NCBI GenBank assembly: GCA_964624635.1
Contig: CAZUXM010000104.1
Coordinates: forward strand, 1 to 6,919
DNA: 6,919 nucleotides
Source of the DNA: JANWKQ01 sp964624635
GTDB lineage: Bacteria; Bacteroidota; Bacteroidia; CAIKAF01
Reading direction: 5' to 3'
Positions within the stretch are counted from its first letter, which is position 1, and every line of letters starts with the position of its first letter. Below are positions 5,956-6,919 of this stretch, in pieces. A program made the position numbers and the translations under genes. Below the pieces are notes generated by a model, which saw only the letters and a program-made list of their open reading frames with translations, searched no databases and was not told the DNA's origin.

Positions 5956-6774
5956 ATGAAGATAAGCGCTAAAAGCCTAATTTTTTCGCATCCTAAATGC
6001 TATGCAAATAGATTGAATAATTGTTCAACGAAAATTTCAGGTGAGCATATAATATCAAACAACATTTTAGAACTTTTTGAACACAATAAAAGAGTAAAAC
6101 TAGCAGGGTTTTCATGGATGGAGAAGGAGAGTTTCAATCTTTTGTCTAGAAAATCCCTGACGGCAAATATTTTGTGTACAGACCATAATCATGCGCTATC
6201 ACCCTATGATACTGAGGCAGGGAGACTTTTTAGAAGTATAAAAGAATTTGATAAGGATTTTAATAATGAAGTACCCAGTAGTGAATATGTAAAATTGAAT
6301 GGACTTTACATTGAGAAGTGGATGCTCAAAATAGTATGTGGTATGATTGCTTCAAACCAAATGCGAATGGGGGGAGAAAAAATAGCTCCTGTAATGAAAG
6401 ATGTATATTTAGATTTGTTATTTAACAACAAACCATGGGAGGAGCATTGGGGTTTTTACTTTAAAATACCTGAGAAAACAGAAGTGCAAAAGTACGATTG
6501 TATGAGTTTTATGCCAATGCTTAGTACTAACGAAGTGAAGGCAGCTGAATTTCTAATTGATAATTTCAAATTTTATTTAATTCTTGGCAAACCTGATGAT
6601 CCTACTTATTGGGGATTTCATCGTTTGAATAAAATTCATTTTTCTAAAGCTACGGTTACAAAGACTTTAGAGTTCGACTGGGACGACACCAAGTACAGTA
6701 AAGAAATTGAACTTAAAAGAGTTTCTTCTTCTAAAAATCCACCTCAGGAATGGGATAACTGGATGAACAAATGA
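5956..6774 (+). CDS. HNH-like (variant treble-clef) putative nuclease
   Basis: A 272-residue cytoplasmic protein, ATG 5956 to TGA 6774. The N-terminal quarter carries the recognisable signature: C15 and C23 (Cys-x7-Cys), then ISGEHIIS with E30-H31, a loop of about 40 residues including GFSW (51-54), and LCTDHNHALSPYD with C74, H77 and N78. This order (Cys pair, Glu-His, then Cys-x2-His-Asn) is that of HNH/treble-clef zinc proteins, where the His after Glu is the usual catalytic base. The wide first Cys spacing and the single-Cys second half make it a divergent version. Residues about 110-272 contain mixed helix and strand (EKWMLKIVCGMIAS, WEEHWGFYFKI, FKFYLILG) and match no family I recognise. 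It follows the HEPN gene by 27 nt. It may act on nucleic acid together with the HEPN protein, but activity is inferred only from the motif. Confidence 0.65.
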   Translation: MKISAKSLIFSHPKCYANRLNNCSTKISGEHIISNNILELFEHNKRVKLAGFSWMEKESFNLLSRKSLTANILCTDHNHALSPYDTEAGRLFRSIKEFDKDFNNEVPSSEYVKLNGLYIEKWMLKIVCGMIASNQMRMGGEKIAPVMKDVYLDLLFNNKPWEEHWGFYFKIPEKTEVQKYDCMSFMPMLSTNEVKAAEFLIDNFKFYLILGKPDDPTYWGFHRLNKIHFSKATVTKTLEFDWDDTKYSKEIELKRVSSSKNPPQEWDNWMNK

Positions 6775-6812
6775 CCTTTTTTTGTGGCGAATTTTTTGGC
6801 GTGTGTTTTTGA

Positions 6813-6879
6813 TGCAGCCAGCTTAGCTTTTTTGCTGCACGGAACGAAGTGAGTACAGCAAATATGCTAATGGGGCTGC
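6813..6879. repeat. Nested inverted repeats downstream of the HNH gene (possible structured RNA or element end)
   Basis: The outer arms are GCAGCC (6814-6819) and GGCTGC (6874-6879). The inner arms are TTTGCTG (6831-6837) and CAGCAAA (6856-6862), exact complements with an 18-nt loop. TGCAGC (6813-6818) can alternatively pair with GCTGCA (6834-6839), and AGCA (6857-6860) with TGCT (6865-6868). Several competing stems in 67 nt suggest a switching or cruciform-like structure. No coding sequence is supported here. The identity is unknown. Confidence 0.4.
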
Positions 6880-6919
6880 CCAAAAACCATGACAAAAAAT
6901 TGCGGGTCGGCCAGATCAA

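Noticed and set aside
6731..6919. Minus-strand reading frame at the right edge
   Set aside because: It overlaps the end of the HNH-like gene and otherwise reads the palindromic non-coding border; no domain or start signal supports it.
5100..6919. Integron cassette with attC sites around the HEPN/HNH pair
   Set aside because: The borders are palindromic, but I could not find the paired RYYYAAC and GTTRRRY core sites, and no integrase is present.
1..6919. CRISPR array, tRNA, rRNA, transposase or retron
   Set aside because: No regularly spaced direct repeats, no tRNA-like cloverleaf, and no recognisable transposase or reverse transcriptase residues were seen on either strand.

Overview
The window looks like an AT-rich draft or metagenomic scaffold from a Bacteroidota organism that has the type IX secretion system (T9SS). 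The evidence is two adjacent secreted proteins ending in a type A and a type B (gliding-motility/CHU_C-like) T9SS sorting domain, a Bacteroidota-style promoter element (TAnnTTTG) and little sign of Shine-Dalgarno sequences. Three runs of N (313-322, 1009-1038, 2667-2676) are assembly gaps lying inside the two secreted-protein genes. Two of them have the wrong length modulo 3, so one protease gene appears broken into several frames.

Left part (1-4439, all + strand): an exported-protein block. It begins with the 3' part of a secreted metzincin-type zinc protease (IPT/TIG-like domain, HExxHxxxxxH, Met-turn, type A sorting domain). Three bases after its stop comes a large adhesin-like protein (choice-of-anchor L domain, beta-sandwich and PKD modules, type B sorting domain) with a non-ATG start and a strong hairpin over its signal-peptide codons. 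A clear promoter then precedes a two-gene unit, 4 nt apart: a secreted WG-repeat protein and a small secreted carboxypeptidase-regulatory-like protein.

Middle (4440-5274): a convergent minus-strand gene for a small Bacteroidota-specific protein resembling the DUF6943 family, then about 350 nt without a gene. That stretch holds an A-rich tract, G-rich tracts and a GC-rich palindromic island.

Right part (5275-6919, + strand): a compact two-gene unit with a 27-nt spacer. The first protein carries a HEPN-type RNxxxH motif (candidate RNase). The second has a variant HNH/treble-clef signature (Cys-x7-Cys, Glu-His-Ile-Ile-Ser, Cys-x2-His-Asn). The unit is bordered on both sides by GC-richer, palindrome-rich non-coding DNA sharing short motifs. 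The pairing of a probable RNase with a probable nuclease fold in an accessory-looking setting makes a defence or toxin-like module plausible. This is inference only and is the most interesting lead in the window. No tRNA, rRNA, CRISPR array, transposase or integrase was seen.
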